Positions 63,432-64,000 of a stretch of DNA of 64,000 nt are shown in pieces. Within the stretch, counting starts at the first letter, position 1. Every line of letters begins with the position of its first letter. The notes beneath the pieces are model-generated. The model saw only the letters and a program-made list of their open reading frames with translations. It made no database searches and was not told where the DNA came from. The DNA is from a bacterium (GTDB lineage: Bacteria; Bacteroidota; Bacteroidia; Bacteroidales; Muribaculaceae): positions 167,370-231,369 of the forward strand of contig SFTJ01000001.1 in the NCBI GenBank assembly GCA_004563195.1, written 5' to 3'. Position numbers and translations under genes: made by a program.

Positions 63432-64000
63432 ATGAAGACAATCATCGCAGAGAAACCAAGCGTAGCCAAGGAAATCGCCCACATTGTAGGAGCTGACAAG
63501 CGTGAGGAAGGCTATATGCAGGGCAATGGCTATTATGTGACATGGGCATTCGGACATTTAGTGCAGCCAGCCATGCCGGAAACCTACGGCATGAAGGGAT
63601 TCCATGCAGAGAATCTGCCTGTGATTCCCGACCCGTTCGTTCTTGTACCCCGACAAGTCAAGACAGAGAACGGCTACAAACCAGATGCAGGTGTGCTTGC
63701 CCAGATTAAAATTATCGGCAAGCTGTTTGACAGCAGTGAGCGTATTATCGTAGCAACCGATGCCGGACGTGAGGGAGAGCTGATTTTCCGATACCTCTAT
63801 GCGTATCTCGGTTGCAGGAAGCCTTTCGACCGTCTCTGGATCAGTTCGCTTACGGACACCGCCATCCGTGAGGGACTTCAGAACCTCACGGACGGCAAGG
63901 AGTATGACAATCTCTATCATGCAGCCAAGGCACGAAGTGAGGCAGACTGGCTCGTCGGCATCAACGGCACACAAGCCCTGACGATAGCCGCAGGACGTGG
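63432..64000 (+). CDS. topB: DNA topoisomerase III (partial, runs off the window)
   Basis: The first 189 codons of a type IA topoisomerase: MKTIIAEKPSVAKEIAHIVG, GYYVTWAFGHLV, the Toprim acidic motif VATDAGREGELIFRYLY, and ARSEADWLVGINGTQAL. The active-site Tyr lies beyond base 64000. ICE-borne TopB is typical of Bacteroidetes conjugative elements, where it is thought to help relax DNA during transfer. It starts 98 bases after the DUF3945 gene on the same strand. Confidence 0.93.
   Translation, partial: MKTIIAEKPSVAKEIAHIVGADKREEGYMQGNGYYVTWAFGHLVQPAMPETYGMKGFHAENLPVIPDPFVLVPRQVKTENGYKPDAGVLAQIKIIGKLFDSSERIIVATDAGREGELIFRYLYAYLGCRKPFDRLWISSLTDTAIREGLQNLTDGKEYDNLYHAAKARSEADWLVGINGTQALTIAAGR

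Larger units (their letters stand above)
57831..64000 (+). mobile_element. Left end of a Bacteroides-type integrative conjugative element (partial)
   Basis: From the putative att region onward the genes are those of Bacteroidetes conjugative elements: tyrosine integrase, several excisionase-like winged-helix proteins, a DUF4099/DUF3945 protein and topB. Base composition and codon use also appear to shift; for example, the DUF3945 gene is Lys/Gln-rich with many CAG and AAG codons, unlike the chromosomal genes. Mobilisation, Tra and cargo genes would lie to the right, outside the window. Confidence 0.75.

Overview
The window reads as a Bacteroidales chromosome running into the left end of an integrative conjugative element (ICE). 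The evidence for Bacteroidales is: many -7 boxes of the Bacteroidetes type (TAnnTTTG, several with TTTG about 19-20 bases upstream), a secreted protein with a gliding-motility/type IX type B C-terminal domain, class III fructose-bisphosphatase, homodimeric pyruvate:ferredoxin oxidoreductase, many SPII lipoproteins, AraC regulators of Bacteroidetes type, and an ICE whose integrase, DUF4099/DUF3945 protein and TopB resemble those of Bacteroides conjugative elements. The family cannot be resolved from this window. I see no rRNA, tRNA, CRISPR array or insertion sequence.

Region 1 (1-33.4 kb) is mostly housekeeping: pyrK (cut by the window edge), an XRE regulator, uvrA coupled to a secreted CHU_C-type protein, sbcD-sbcC, purL, purH, the rod-shape genes mreB / mreC-mreD-mrdA, an ACT-domain plus PFL (UPF0210) pair, nifJ, a secreted Asp-box protein, a heptad-repeat lipoprotein, a DEAD-box helicase, and a minus-strand cluster of a B3/B4 protein, a YciO/Sua5 protein, a membrane-anchored receiver domain and a thioredoxin lipoprotein.

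Region 2 (33.5-50.7 kb): mtnN-luxS (S-adenosylhomocysteine recycling and AI-2 precursor); three tandem paralogous polytopic membrane proteins with GT-C-like motifs, followed by a FAD oxidoreductase; an AraC regulator next to class III fbp; an AlbA_2 protein; an SGNH hydrolase; an ABC-F ATPase; an exported bleomycin-hydrolase-like peptidase; and a GH36 alpha-galactosidase. Strong hairpin terminators separate most of these units.

Region 3 (50.7-57.8 kb) is accessory. It holds a 3' gene scrap, a five-gene redox operon (alpha/beta hydrolase, FMN reductase, exported CMD-cupin protein, flavodoxin lipoprotein, AraC), the 3' remnant of a second AraC gene, a solitary Abi_2/HEPN protein with its own promoter and a compact structured leader RNA, another gene scrap, and a LysR regulator.

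Region 4 (57.8-64 kb, open at the right) is the ICE end: a repeat-rich non-coding stretch that looks like an attachment/arm-site region, a tyrosine recombinase, four small winged-helix/excisionase-like proteins in two divergent pairs plus one RhuM-like small protein, a DUF4099/DUF3945 protein and the start of topB.

The most interesting unexplained structure is the Abi_2 gene with its leader RNA at 55.5-56.5 kb. Others are the GTTAC-rich region before the integrase, the membrane-tethered receiver domain, and the GT-C triplet.
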